A DNA stretch of 64,000 bases from Candidatus Kryptoniota bacterium (GTDB lineage: Bacteria > Bacteroidota > Ignavibacteria > Kryptoniales > JAKASW01), in the NCBI GenBank assembly GCA_036567965.1, contig DATCTN010000007.1, positions 175,009 to 239,008 on the forward strand. Direction: 5' to 3'. The position numbers and the translations under genes are program-made. Positions 16,230 through 25,556 of the stretch are shown here, piece after piece; position 1 is the stretch's first letter; each line of letters opens with the position of its first letter. Under the pieces are notes generated by a model. That model saw only the letters and a list, made by a program, of their open reading frames with translations, was not told the DNA's origin and made no database searches.

Positions 16230-17001
16230 CTTTTTTCTCCAGGCTCTCGAATAGACTGTAGATCTCTTCCGGCGAAAAAGTTTCGACTCTTCTGGTCTTC
16301 CACTTTTCGTCCAGGGCATTTGCCGCAGGTTTTCCATAGTAATGTGAAACGAAATGTCTGAACATCTTTCTGCGCATTCCAAATGCTCTCTTTACAAATG
16401 TCACGAATTCCTTTTCGGTAGCGATCGCCCTGCGTTTTCCAAATGAGATCCTGATAACTCTCGAATTGACCCTTGGCATTGGTCGGAAGCATGTGGGAGG
16501 CACAAGGAACAGTTTCTCAACGTCTGCAACAAGCTGAAGCCGGATTGAAAGTGCGCCATATTCTTTTCCTCCCGACTTTGCGGAGAGTCTCGCCGCAACT
16601 TCATCCTGCACCATCAACACGGCAGAGTAGATCCTGTCACGCTCGTCCACAAGCTTGGAAACGATTTCGCTGGTGAGATTGTAAGGAATGTTCCCGATTA
16701 CCTTGATAGGCGCTTCCGTAATCGGAAAATCATATTCGAGAAAGTCTCCCTGGATCGCTTTAACATTTTGGTTGAGCCGAAAACTGGTTGCCAGTCCCGC
16801 GGCAAGTTCATCGTCCTTTTCTATTGTCTCGATCCTGATTCCCCGTTCAGCCAGGATGCGAGTGAGTGCCCCTTTGCCCGGCCCGATCTCCACTACAAAA
16901 TCATTCTCTTCCGGCGACAGGGCGTCGACGATTTTCGCGGCGATATTCATATCCATCAGAAAATTCTGGCCGAGCGATTTCTTCGGGATGTGGCGCTTCA
17001 C
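16216..17001 (-). CDS. rsmA: 16S rRNA dimethyladenosine transferase
   Basis: A 261-residue KsgA/RsmA protein, which dimethylates two adjacent adenosines near the 3' end of 16S rRNA during 30S maturation. The N-terminus KKSLGQNFLMDMNIA, the SAM-binding VVEIGPGKGALT, the catalytic GNIPYNLTSEIV and the C-terminal RPMPRVNS are all family hallmarks. It starts on GTG. It lies 57 bases after the AsmA-like gene and overlaps the PAP2 gene by 14 bases, so all three probably share a transcript. Confidence 0.95.
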   Translation of the reverse strand: MKRHIPKKSLGQNFLMDMNIAAKIVDALSPEENDFVVEIGPGKGALTRILAERGIRIETIEKDDELAAGLATSFRLNQNVKAIQGDFLEYDFPITEAPIKVIGNIPYNLTSEIVSKLVDERDRIYSAVLMVQDEVAARLSAKSGGKEYGALSIRLQLVADVEKLFLVPPTCFRPMPRVNSRVIRISFGKRRAIATEKEFVTFVKRAFGMRRKMFRHFVSHYYGKPAANALDEKWKTRRVETFSPEEIYSLFESLEKKVEII

Positions 17002-17058
17002 CGGAGTGTCATCAAGAGGTTTAGGGTAATGTGACGGAGCGATGATTAGTAACGCCTA

Positions 17059-19434
17059 TCACCTTGAGAGTAATACGTATTGCGGCTGGCTCGTGCGAGT
17101 CCCTGCTATTTTTCCGCCGAGTGCCACGATAGTGAAACGTGCGTCCGAAGTAGTGCCGCCCGCAACCAGTCCGAGTGAAAGTCCGCCGTCGGCATTTGGA
17201 GTCAAGTCCGGGTAAAGCGTCTTGAGGTGCGACCCAACCTGAGTGCTCACGGGCGGATAGATTCTCATCGTGAGTTTATAATCCAGTGTGCCGTCGAACC
17301 CGTGCCAGCCGTCAAGCCTGAAGTCGAACGGCTTCCCGTACGAAACCAGCCTGTTAAGATATACCCTGCCGTCTGTGATGTCGAAATTGAAATTTGAACT
17401 CGCGACCTTCACGGAATCTCTTCCGTCCGCTCCAAGGAAGGTGTATAGTTTGTTCAAAACCGAGTAGTCTTTGATGATCGCGTTTGAAATCTTCAGCGCG
17501 CCCTTTCCGCCTAATGTCGCTAGGTCGACTTTTCCGGAATCGTCATACACGCCGTTCAACGCGATCAATCCGGCACCGGCGCCTCCGGAAACGTCGACCC
17601 TCCCGAGATACCTTCGGATCAGCCCTCCAAAATTTGAAGTCGAAACGCGGGTCCTTATGCTGAAGGTCGTCTTGTCCTCCTGGCTGTAATCGCTCCAGCC
17701 GGATACGGAGAAGTTTCCGCTGGAGGATGAGTAGTCCATTTTGTTGAGTCTGACGAAATAGTCGAGAAGATCGACGTTGCCGGTCACTCTCGAGAGAGTG
17801 TCAAAAGGGAGAACGCATTTGCCGATCGAGAAGAGGAGCGAGACGTTCGCTGTCGGGAGCCAGCCGAGTGACCCCCTGCCTAGGTTGAAATTCAAATGGG
17901 GGAGTAAGCCGATGGTGCTGAACGTCCGTGACAATACGCTCAATTTTAATGACGGCATTATCGCACCTCTGCCCAGGAAGACGCTTTGGTAGTTTGTCAT
18001 TGTTCCGCTCAGAACCAGATCGCTTGCACCGAGACGAACGAGCATCTTGTTGATCGTCGCGCGATTATCGCGAATCGATATGCTCCCATCGACCTCACCT
18101 CTGTAAAGTGTATCGATGCCGACTGGTATCTGGGCCAGGGCATTTTCAAATACAACTAAACCGCTCGCTTTCGTATTTTTCACGCTCCCGCCGTAATTCA
18201 GATTGTATTTTGCTCTGATAGAACCGGAGAACCGATTATCGTTCGAGATCTCGAGACTGTGTGCGAGTTTTCTCAACTCGACATTTACAAGAAGCTGAAT
18301 CGTCGCGAATTGGGGAGGAGAGAGGACAAGATTTAGCGACGCATAGTTCTCGCCCAATACCGCGCCCGGCATGTAAAGTCTGAAGGCCGAAGAGTCATTT
18401 TGAAGACTGTAGTGCGTGTCCAAGTCTCCAACCGAAAGTGTGTCACCTGATCTCAGTTCCGCTCTAAAATTCTTCAGGTGAGCATAAAGATCTGCTTCAG
18501 GCGTCGATCCGTTCAGTTCATACCTAAATTTGAGGCTCAGCTTGCCTTTAATAGACTCCTCAATCACCTGGTTCTGGAGAAGTTCCGGGAGAAAACCAAA
18601 CAAACTGCGGGCGGACGAATCCGTCGAGGCCGTGTAGAACGAAATCTGTGTCTGAGGATAAAATGCCAGATAAACCGATGAGTGAAGTTCGATCCCGAAA
18701 ACAGAAAGATGATCCGACTCAATGTGAACCTGGTCATGTCTCGTGTCATAATCTAGTTTCGAGCTCGCGTTGATTCTTGTACCGTTGTATAAGTTCGAGT
18801 TGTCCTTCCATAGTTCGAACCTCTCGACATTGAGTCTCGAATTCAGAACAAGCTTATTCTCTTCCACCACCGTCTTTATTTTCGAGGCAAAATCGATATT
18901 CAGGAATTTTGCGGATATTCCCGTCCTGCCGTTGTACCATATTATGTTTCCGTTCGAGATCTCGAAATTTGAGAGTAGAAGACTTGAAAGTGATCCCCTG
19001 ATATTTCTATTCTCCCTGTAGAATGTCTCGCTGAGTAGTTGCTCGGTATTGAGCCTGCCTCTCTGATTTTCCTCAATAAAAATTGTCGGTGAGTAGAAGA
19101 TCACGTTGTTTATTTCAAGCCGGTTCTTGAGCAACGGCAGTATCTTCGCGTCGATCACCACTGCCTTCGCATCCAGCAGGTACGGGCTGTCGAATTTTCT
19201 GTAATCAGGATTCGATACTCTGAAGCCCGTTATCCTGATCCCAATGGTTGGGAAAAAAGAAAGCTCGACCTGCTCGGCGGATACGTCTCGATTCAGGAGC
19301 CGACTTATTTGAGGAAGGACCAGCGCAGAAAGCCTATCGCTGCTGAATATTAGCCGGGATGAGACAACGACAATAAGAATCAATGTCCCGATCAGGGCGA
19401 AGGCCAATTTGACGTATCGTGAGTTATGTCTCAT
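17059..19434 (-). CDS. AsmA-family envelope protein
   Basis: A 791-residue protein with one N-terminal membrane helix (about residues 9-30) and a long, beta-rich periplasmic part. The N-terminal region (LPQISRLLNRDVSAEQVELSF, GIRITGFRVSN) and the C-terminal region around residues 600-760 fit the AsmA/AsmA-C family. Members such as TamB and YhdP are thought to bridge the periplasm and move phospholipid to the outer membrane; this role is inferred from the family. Its promoter lies so close that the mRNA would have only about 3-4 leader bases. Confidence 0.82.
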   Translation of the reverse strand: MRHNSRYVKLAFALIGTLILIVVVSSRLIFSSDRLSALVLPQISRLLNRDVSAEQVELSFFPTIGIRITGFRVSNPDYRKFDSPYLLDAKAVVIDAKILPLLKNRLEINNVIFYSPTIFIEENQRGRLNTEQLLSETFYRENRNIRGSLSSLLLSNFEISNGNIIWYNGRTGISAKFLNIDFASKIKTVVEENKLVLNSRLNVERFELWKDNSNLYNGTRINASSKLDYDTRHDQVHIESDHLSVFGIELHSSVYLAFYPQTQISFYTASTDSSARSLFGFLPELLQNQVIEESIKGKLSLKFRYELNGSTPEADLYAHLKNFRAELRSGDTLSVGDLDTHYSLQNDSSAFRLYMPGAVLGENYASLNLVLSPPQFATIQLLVNVELRKLAHSLEISNDNRFSGSIRAKYNLNYGGSVKNTKASGLVVFENALAQIPVGIDTLYRGEVDGSISIRDNRATINKMLVRLGASDLVLSGTMTNYQSVFLGRGAIMPSLKLSVLSRTFSTIGLLPHLNFNLGRGSLGWLPTANVSLLFSIGKCVLPFDTLSRVTGNVDLLDYFVRLNKMDYSSSSGNFSVSGWSDYSQEDKTTFSIRTRVSTSNFGGLIRRYLGRVDVSGGAGAGLIALNGVYDDSGKVDLATLGGKGALKISNAIIKDYSVLNKLYTFLGADGRDSVKVASSNFNFDITDGRVYLNRLVSYGKPFDFRLDGWHGFDGTLDYKLTMRIYPPVSTQVGSHLKTLYPDLTPNADGGLSLGLVAGGTTSDARFTIVALGGKIAGTRTSQPQYVLLSR

Positions 19435-19441
19435 CTAGATG

Positions 19442-19472
19442 AAAATATAGGTTTTGATGCGTCTAATATCAA
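19442..19472 (-). promoter_or_regulatory. Promoter of the AsmA-like gene, near-leaderless
   Basis: On the minus strand: TTG (19472-19470), 20-base spacer, TATATTTT (19449-19442). The predicted transcription start is at 19437-19438, 3-4 bases before the ATG at 19434, leaving no room for a ribosome binding site. Confidence 0.7.
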
Positions 19473-19503
19473 TTTGCCTGCCGAAAATGTATGCCCGATT
19501 AGA

Positions 19504-19534
19504 TTGGAAAGACTTTACCGGGAAGTTATTTTAG
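19504..19534 (+). promoter_or_regulatory. Possible tmk promoter giving a leaderless mRNA
   Basis: TTG at 19504-19506, 20-base spacer, TATTTTAG at 19527-19534. Transcription would begin at 19538-19539, at or one base after the first base of the GTG start codon of tmk. No other promoter was found in this 103-base gap. The match could be chance. Confidence 0.45.
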
Positions 19535-19537
19535 CAT

Positions 19538-20179
19538 GTGTTTATCGTATTTGAAGGAATCGACGGAAGCGGGAAAACCACTCAAGCTGAGTTGCTGTTC
19601 AAGCGGCTCTCCGGGCTCGGTACTCGTGTTGAGCTCCTTCGCGAACCGGGTGGCACAAAACTTGGCGAAGGCGTGCGTGAACTTCTCCTTCACCGGGCGG
19701 ACCTGGACATAAATGCCAATACCGAATTTCTTCTCTTCTCCGCGAGCAGGGCACAGCTCGTGGCTGAAAAGATAATTCCGATGCTGAACCAGGATATTAC
19801 GGTGATCGTGGATAGATATTTCTATTCGTCGATCGCTTATCAGGGATTCGGTCGAGGCATCCCGATCAGTAGCATAGAAGCTGTGAGCGAATTCGCCACT
19901 CAGGCCTTAGCCCCTGACATTGTATTCCTGATTCGGCTCGACGCAAAAACAGCTGTGCACAGACGAAAGACTGCCAAAAGGGAAGCCGACAGGATGGAAG
20001 ATTCCGAAATAAGATTCTTTGAAAAAGTAAATGAGGGCTTTGAATATTGCGCCCGGAAGGAACCTGACAGGTTCGTAATTGTTGATGGAATGAATACAAT
20101 TGAAAAGATTGCGGAAAATATTTTTGACGCGGTTGCGTTGAGAATGAAGAGAGCCATGGAGGAAAGAAATGCAAAGTAA
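19538..20179 (+). CDS. tmk: Thymidylate kinase
   Basis: A 213-residue dTMP kinase making dTDP. P-loop EGIDGSGKTTQ begins at residue 6, followed by LLREPGGTKLGE (the DR/E-P-G-G region) and VDRYFYSSIAYQG, which binds dTMP. A basic lid (RRKTAKREADRME) is present. The GTG start at 19538 leaves just five residues before the P-loop, as is normal for the family; no ribosome binding site precedes it. The last 11 bases overlap the ctpA-like gene, which will be translated from the same mRNA. Confidence 0.95.
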   Translation: MFIVFEGIDGSGKTTQAELLFKRLSGLGTRVELLREPGGTKLGEGVRELLLHRADLDINANTEFLLFSASRAQLVAEKIIPMLNQDITVIVDRYFYSSIAYQGFGRGIPISSIEAVSEFATQALAPDIVFLIRLDAKTAVHRRKTAKREADRMEDSEIRFFEKVNEGFEYCARKEPDRFVIVDGMNTIEKIAENIFDAVALRMKRAMEERNAK

Positions 20180-21821
20180 GATTCTTTGGGTATTCACGAG
20201 CCTTCTTATCGCGACTAGCATAGGCTTCGTTGCAATACAGGACAGCGACACCTTCTACCAGGTCAGACAAAGCATTGACCTGTTTGGGAATGTCTATAAA
20301 GACGTTGTGGACAATTACGTCGACCCCGTCACTCCGCAGCAGTTTGTCAGAAAAGGGATTGATGCGATGTTATCTTCTCTTGACCCGTACACTGTTTACA
20401 TGGATAAAGAGAATAGCGGCGAAATCGATCTGCTCACGACCGGCAAATACGGTGGTGTGGGAGTTTCCATCGGCACAAACTCCGGGAAGGTCATAATCAC
20501 AGGTGTGCTTGACGGCTACAGCGCCCAACGGCAGGGACTGCGAATCGGCGACGAAATATTAAAGATAAACGGGACTGACATCACTTCTACCAAACTCGAC
20601 AAAATAAGTGAGATGGTGCGCGGAGAGCCGGGAAGTCAGGTAACCCTCACCGTAAAGCGCGAAGGCGAGGAGAGACCTTTTGATGTCGTTCTCGTGCGAA
20701 GCGAAATTCGTGTGAAGTCCGTTTCCTATTACGGAGTCATCGATTCAGGCATAGGGTTCATAAAGCTCGACCAGTTCTCTCGCGGTTCGGATGAGGAAGT
20801 TAAAGATGCACTCACAGATCTTATGGCGCGTGAAAACCTCAAAGGTTTGATCGTGGACCTTCGCAATAATCCCGGCGGCTTGTTGGAATCAGCTGTCAAT
20901 ATTGTCGAGCTCTTCGTGCCGAAAGGGAGTTTGATAGTGATGACAAAGGGACGCGATCCGGCCTCGAACAAAAGGTATGTGTCGGACCAGGATCCGATCG
21001 CGCCTAATCTCCCGCTTGCCGTCCTCGTTAACAACAACACCGCCAGCGCCAGTGAGATTGTGGCGGGGGCGCTGCAGGATCTCGACAGGGCCGTCGTAAT
21101 CGGAACTACAACTTTCGGCAAAGGACTCGTGCAGACGATCCTGCCGCTCGGGTATGAATCACAATTGAAAATTACTACGGCAAGATATTACACCCCGAGC
21201 GGAAGATGCATCCAGAAGATCAACTATGAGCGGAGTCGGGATGGCGAGGACGCCATTCTGCCGGACAGCCTGCGAAAGGAATTTCACACGCTGGACGGGC
21301 GCGGAGTTTATGAAGCAGGAGGCATAGCACCCGACTCGACCGTTGCTCCCGAAAAACATTCCGATTATGTGATTCAGTTAATGCGCGGCGGGTACATGTT
21401 CGACTTTGCGACTGAGTTCCGCTCTGCGCATGATTCCATATCTTCCGATTTCAAAGCCGGAAAGGAAGTTCTGCAACAGCTCAAGACGTTCGTTCAGAAG
21501 AGCGATTTCACTTACACATCACGTCTCGCACAGGTGATCGGCGATGCTCACAATCTCGTTTCTTCCTCTTCAAATTACGATCCTTCGATAGACAAGGATA
21601 TCGTCGCGCTTTCGGATAAAATCAGGGGCGACGAAAAAGAACTGTTCGATAAGCACGCAGAAGAGATATCGGAAATCCTCACGGCCGAGATCGTAGGTCG
21701 GTTCGAAGGGAATAGCGGACAGGTCATGGTCACGCTTGGCTACGACAACCAGGCTAAGACTGCAGAGTCTGTTCTGGTTCAGCGTCCGGTTTACAGAGAA
21801 ATGCTCGGCCTGGTAAATTGA
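20169..21821 (+). CDS. C-terminal processing protease (S41, CtpA type)
   Basis: A 550-residue periplasmic serine protease. A signal sequence (about residues 1-20) is followed by an S41 N-terminal helical region, a PDZ domain (about 90-170: GVGVSIGTNSGK to LKINGTDIT) and the peptidase core with catalytic Ser in NTASASE and Lys in TFGKGLVQT, a Ser-Lys dyad. A 150-residue C-terminal extension is typical of the Bacteroidota/Chlorobi type. Such enzymes trim C-termini of envelope proteins. The ATG lies 11 bases inside tmk, with GGAGGAAAG upstream acting as ribosome site. Confidence 0.92.
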   Translation: MQSKILWVFTSLLIATSIGFVAIQDSDTFYQVRQSIDLFGNVYKDVVDNYVDPVTPQQFVRKGIDAMLSSLDPYTVYMDKENSGEIDLLTTGKYGGVGVSIGTNSGKVIITGVLDGYSAQRQGLRIGDEILKINGTDITSTKLDKISEMVRGEPGSQVTLTVKREGEERPFDVVLVRSEIRVKSVSYYGVIDSGIGFIKLDQFSRGSDEEVKDALTDLMARENLKGLIVDLRNNPGGLLESAVNIVELFVPKGSLIVMTKGRDPASNKRYVSDQDPIAPNLPLAVLVNNNTASASEIVAGALQDLDRAVVIGTTTFGKGLVQTILPLGYESQLKITTARYYTPSGRCIQKINYERSRDGEDAILPDSLRKEFHTLDGRGVYEAGGIAPDSTVAPEKHSDYVIQLMRGGYMFDFATEFRSAHDSISSDFKAGKEVLQQLKTFVQKSDFTYTSRLAQVIGDAHNLVSSSSNYDPSIDKDIVALSDKIRGDEKELFDKHAEEISEILTAEIVGRFEGNSGQVMVTLGYDNQAKTAESVLVQRPVYREMLGLVN

Positions 21822-21848
21822 TTCTCCCGCCGCCGTCGGTTAAATTAT
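21818..21848 (+). promoter_or_regulatory. Citrate synthase promoter
   Basis: TTG at 21818-21820 (overlapping the ctpA-like stop codon), 20-base spacer, TAAATTAT at 21841-21848. The leader of about 27 bases holds TGGAGG. Confidence 0.7.
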
Positions 21849-21878
21849 TACAATCTCTCATGGAGGTTACCAAACTAG

Positions 21879-23030
21879 ATGTCTAATCCAGCTTCAACTG
21901 CTCAAGCACCATCGACATTCGCTAAGGGTCTGGACGGAATTGTAGCAGGTCAGTCGTCTATTTGCTTTATAGACGGATTCAAAGGAGAGCTTGTTTACCG
22001 CGGCATAAACGTCGATGAGCTTGCCTCGAATGCGAGTTATGAAGAAGTAGTCTATCTGCTATGGCACGGTAGTCTTCCCAACAAAGATGAGCTCGTGAGG
22101 CTGCAGAAAGACCTTATCGCGAACCGACCACTGCCGGATCAAGTAGTCTCATTTTTGAAGGGTGTTCCAAAGAATTCCAACCCGATGGATGTCTTGAGAA
22201 CTGCAGTGTCGCTTCTCGGCGTGTACGATCGCGAAGCGGACGACAGCTCGGTCGAGGCAAACTGGAGAAAGTCGGTAAGGCTGGTAGCCCAACTTCCTAC
22301 GATTGTCGCGAATTTTCATCGGATCAGGCTTAATGGCGAATACCTGAAACCGGATACGGCTCTCAGCCACTCCGCGAACTTCCTGTATATGCTGAATGGA
22401 GTGGAACCGGGCGCAACCGCTTCGAGCACATTCGATTGTGCTCTCGTGCTGCACGCCGATCACGAGTTTAACGCGTCTACATTCTCTGCGCGAGTTACGG
22501 CAGCAACGCTTTCCGACATCTATTCCGCAATTACATCCGCAATCGGTACTTTGAAGGGGCCGCTTCACGGCGGCGCGAACGAAGAAGTTATGGAAATGCT
22601 TCTCGAGATTAAAACTGTCGCGAACGTGGAACCTTACCTGCAGAAACTCTTCGCAGCAAAGAAGAAAGTTCCGGGTTTCGGGCACCGTGTCTATAAAGTT
22701 GAAGATCCGCGCGCCAAGCACCTTAGGAATTTCTCAAAGAGGCTCGGTGAAACTATCGAAAATCTGAAATGGTTTGAGATTTCAGAGAAGATTGAAGAGT
22801 ACGTAAAAAAAGAAAAGGGGCTCGCTCCTAACGTCGATTTCTACTCTGCGTCAACCTATTACTATCTGGGAATTCCTATTGATCTGTTCACGCCGATCTT
22901 CGCAGTTAGCAGGGTAGCAGGCTGGACCGCACATGTGATGGAACAGTACGTAAATAACAGATTGATAAGACCGATTTCCGAATACACGGGGCCTCGGGAT
23001 GTGCACTTCTTACCCATCGACGAGCGCTGA
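21879..23030 (+). CDS. gltA: Citrate synthase
   Basis: A 383-residue citrate synthase, condensing acetyl-CoA and oxaloacetate. The catalytic triad is visible: His in GPLHGGANEEV, His in VPGFGHRVYK and Asp in APNVDFYSAS. The length suits the short, dimeric type found in Gram-positive bacteria and archaea, not the 427-residue NADH-sensitive E. coli type. A Shine-Dalgarno sequence (TGGAGG) precedes the ATG. It opens a stretch with isocitrate dehydrogenase and aconitase nearby. Confidence 0.95.
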   Translation: MSNPASTAQAPSTFAKGLDGIVAGQSSICFIDGFKGELVYRGINVDELASNASYEEVVYLLWHGSLPNKDELVRLQKDLIANRPLPDQVVSFLKGVPKNSNPMDVLRTAVSLLGVYDREADDSSVEANWRKSVRLVAQLPTIVANFHRIRLNGEYLKPDTALSHSANFLYMLNGVEPGATASSTFDCALVLHADHEFNASTFSARVTAATLSDIYSAITSAIGTLKGPLHGGANEEVMEMLLEIKTVANVEPYLQKLFAAKKKVPGFGHRVYKVEDPRAKHLRNFSKRLGETIENLKWFEISEKIEEYVKKEKGLAPNVDFYSASTYYYLGIPIDLFTPIFAVSRVAGWTAHVMEQYVNNRLIRPISEYTGPRDVHFLPIDER

Positions 23031-23161
23031 GTAAGCCTTATCTCAGGTCACTTGATGTTATTCGAATTTCGCAATTGTGTTGTTCGGTTCTGGATCAGTG
23101 CACAACATCTCAGAGGCTGTTCCTGAGTATTATTATTTCCATTCCTTGAAAATGATTCATC

Positions 23162-23611
23162 ATGCAGATTGATAATTGTGCTTTCTGTAAAATAGTCAGA
23201 GGGGAATCGTACGCTCAGTTTCTATACGAGAGCGCCGAAAGTGTCGCGTTCCTGGACATAAATCCCATCAATTTCGGCCACGCGCTCGTTGTCACGAAGG
23301 ATCATTATCGCACGTTCCTCGATCTTCCGCTGCCTGTCCTCACGGATGTGGTCGAATCGTTGAGAGTAGTTTCAAGAGCGATCACAGAGACTCTCCAGGC
23401 GGCAGGACTCAATATCTTTAGCAATAACGGAAGTGCAGCGGGTCAATCAGTTTTCCATTTCCACTTTCACGTTACACCGCGATACGAGGACGATGGGCTG
23501 AAGATTCGTCCGCATCTGAAGATGTACGAGTCCCTCAGCCAAATGACTGATTACGCCGAACGAATACGCGCCACGATTCAAGTCTACGATAAACCAGGAG
23601 TACGATCATGA
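23162..23611 (+). CDS. HIT-family nucleotide hydrolase
   Basis: A 149-residue histidine-triad protein of the HinT/Hit group: N-terminal [10 protein letters not shown], middle [19 protein letters not shown] and the active-site [10 protein letters not shown]. These enzymes hydrolyse AMP-lysine or similar phosphoramidates and dinucleoside polyphosphates. The zinc-type Cys pair (CxxC) of some HIT proteins is present at residues 6-9. Its stop overlaps the isocitrate dehydrogenase start (ATGA), an odd but clear coupling. No promoter of the window's type was seen in the 131-base gap before it. Confidence 0.9.
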   Translation: MQIDNCAFCKIVRGESYAQFLYESAESVAFLDINPINFGHALVVTKDHYRTFLDLPLPVLTDVVESLRVVSRAITETLQAAGLNIFSNNGSAAGQSVFHFHFHVTPRYEDDGLKIRPHLKMYESLSQMTDYAERIRATIQVYDKPGVRS

Positions 23612-24936
23612 TTACTTACGAGAAACTGTCAGCACATACAAAAGGCGGGAAGATCGAAAATGTGGACGGAAAACTGAAGGTGCCCGACAATCCGATTATT
23701 CCATTCATCGAAGGTGATGGAACAGGTCCCGACATCTGGCGAGCAAGCAGACTTGTGTTTGATGCGGCGGTTCACAAAGCATATGGCGGCAAGAAGAATA
23801 TCGAGTGGATGGAAGTTTTTGCCGGCGAGAAAGCGAATAAAGTTTACGGCAGGGAGGTGTGGCTCCCGGACGACACTGTGAAAGCTATAAGAGAATACGT
23901 TGTTGCGATAAAGGGACCGCTAACTACGCCGATCGGTGGTGGAATTCGGTCGCTAAACGTGGCGCTTCGACAAATGCTCGACCTATATGTCTGCCTTCGC
24001 CCGGTAAGATACTTTAACGGCGTGCCATCTCCTGTGAAGCATCCGGAAAAAGTCGATATGGTAATTTTCCGTGAGAACACGGAGGATATATATGCAGGAA
24101 TTGAATACGCCGCGGGGACTTCGGATGCCCAGAAGATTCTAGACTTCCTTGCAAAAGAATTCCCGAAAGGCTTTGATAAGATCCGCTTCAACACAAAAGC
24201 AAAAGCCGAGGAATTCTGGAACGCTGTGGGTGCAAAGGACTTTCCAAGCGAAGTCAAGATCGGAATTGGGATAAAGCCCGTGAGCTACAGCGGAAGCGTC
24301 AGGTTGATTCACAGTGCCATTTCATACGCGATCAAGTACAAACGCAAATCAGTGACAATAGTACATAAAGGCAACATTATGAAATTCACGGAAGGCGCGT
24401 TTCGTGATTGGGGGTTTAGTGTTGCCAGGGAATTCTTCGGTGCGGTCGAAATCGATAAAGGTCCGTGGTGCAGAATCCCGGATGGGAAGGCCGGTGCAGG
24501 CATAATCATAAAGGACAGCATTGCAGATATAACATTGCAGCAAGTGCTCACCCGACCGGAAGATTTCGATGTGATTGCAACGCTGAATCTGAACGGCGAT
24601 TATTTGAGCGATGCTTTGGCAGCTCAGGTGGGCGGAATAGGGATAGCACCCGGGGCAAATATAAATTACATAACTGGTTTCGCAGTATTCGAGGCGACGC
24701 ATGGCACCGCGCCTAAGTATGCGAATCTCGATAAGGTCAATCCGGGATCTCTCATCTTGAGTGGCGTGATGATGCTTGAGTATCTGGGCTGGAATGAGGC
24801 GGCGCAGATGATCACTTCAGCGATGGAGAAGACGATCAAGTCAAAAACAGTGACTTATGACTTTGCGAGGCTCATGCAAGGCGCAACGGAAGTCAAGACA
24901 TCCGAATTCGCCCAGGCTATCGTCCGAAATATGTAA
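23608..24936 (+). CDS. icd: Isocitrate dehydrogenase, NADP type
   Basis: A 442-residue decarboxylating dehydrogenase making 2-oxoglutarate. It aligns with the E. coli enzyme: the substrate loop RSLNVALRQ includes the serine that is phosphorylated in E. coli; [10 protein letters not shown] holds the Lys-Tyr pair that selects NADP, and YDFARLM keeps the nearby Arg. So NADP is the likely cofactor. Start and stop are shared with its neighbour by overlap with the HIT gene; a strong terminator follows 24 bases after the stop. Confidence 0.96.
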   Translation: MITYEKLSAHTKGGKIENVDGKLKVPDNPIIPFIEGDGTGPDIWRASRLVFDAAVHKAYGGKKNIEWMEVFAGEKANKVYGREVWLPDDTVKAIREYVVAIKGPLTTPIGGGIRSLNVALRQMLDLYVCLRPVRYFNGVPSPVKHPEKVDMVIFRENTEDIYAGIEYAAGTSDAQKILDFLAKEFPKGFDKIRFNTKAKAEEFWNAVGAKDFPSEVKIGIGIKPVSYSGSVRLIHSAISYAIKYKRKSVTIVHKGNIMKFTEGAFRDWGFSVAREFFGAVEIDKGPWCRIPDGKAGAGIIIKDSIADITLQQVLTRPEDFDVIATLNLNGDYLSDALAAQVGGIGIAPGANINYITGFAVFEATHGTAPKYANLDKVNPGSLILSGVMMLEYLGWNEAAQMITSAMEKTIKSKTVTYDFARLMQGATEVKTSEFAQAIVRNM

Positions 24937-24960
24937 GTCAGCCTTTCAAAAGTGGTTTCG

Positions 24961-24985
24961 AGGCGGCTTCCGGCCGCCTTTTTTA
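24961..24985 (+). terminator. Rho-independent terminator after icd
   Basis: Stem AGGCGGC/GCCGCCT with loop TTCCG, then TTTTTT. Confidence 0.9.
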
Positions 24986-24994
24986 TTTTCCCTC

Positions 24995-25025
24995 TTGACA
25001 ATTCAATCTTATTATTTTAACTTAA
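24995..25025 (+). promoter_or_regulatory. Promoter of the lrp-glnA unit
   Basis: TTG at 24995-24997, 20-base spacer, TAACTTAA at 25018-25025. The region from here to the ATG at 25067 is very AT-rich with repeated TTAA motifs (TTAATTGGGTTAA and TTAATTAATTA), which an Lrp-type regulator could bind to control itself; this is inference. Confidence 0.7.
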
Positions 25026-25066
25026 TTGGGTTAAATAGCTTAATTAATTAGAAGACTACATCAATC

Positions 25067-25543
25067 ATGTTAACCGGCGGCGACAAGAAGCTCGACCCGA
25101 TCGATCATCGGATCCTCGAAATACTCCAAAAGAATGCGAGGACGAAACTAAACGAAATGGCGCAACAGCTCGGGCTGACGATCCCGACCATCTCGGAGCG
25201 AATCCAGAAGCTTGAAGACCGCGGCATTATCAAAGGGTACACCGCCGTTCTTGATGCGAAAAGGCTAGGCAAGGACATCACTGCTTTTATCACAGTCTCA
25301 ATCGACTCAAGCAAACACTACCAGATGTTTATGGAACGTGCGAGGGAGACCGAGGAAATACTCGAGTGTCACTCCGTGACCGGCGAAGGGTCGCATCTTC
25401 TGAAAGTCCGTGCCGAAAACACAAACTCCCTCGAGAAACTTCTTTCCCGCATCCAGTCGTGGCCCGGCGTGTTAAGCACCAAGACGAGCGTCGTTCTATC
25501 GACAATCAAAGAGTCAACAGTAGTAAAAACACAAAACAATTAA
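25067..25543 (+). CDS. Lrp/AsnC-family transcriptional regulator
   Basis: A 158-residue regulator. An N-terminal winged helix-turn-helix (about residues 8-60; [20 protein letters not shown] as recognition region) is joined to a C-terminal RAM/AsnC effector domain (about 70-150; [17 protein letters not shown]). Such proteins form octamers that sense amino acids. Only 13 bases separate it from glnA, so it most likely controls glutamine synthetase and itself in response to an amino acid, perhaps glutamine; the ligand is not visible. Confidence 0.92.
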   Translation: MLTGGDKKLDPIDHRILEILQKNARTKLNEMAQQLGLTIPTISERIQKLEDRGIIKGYTAVLDAKRLGKDITAFITVSIDSSKHYQMFMERARETEEILECHSVTGEGSHLLKVRAENTNSLEKLLSRIQSWPGVLSTKTSVVLSTIKESTVVKTQNN

Positions 25544-25556
25544 CCAGGAGGAACAA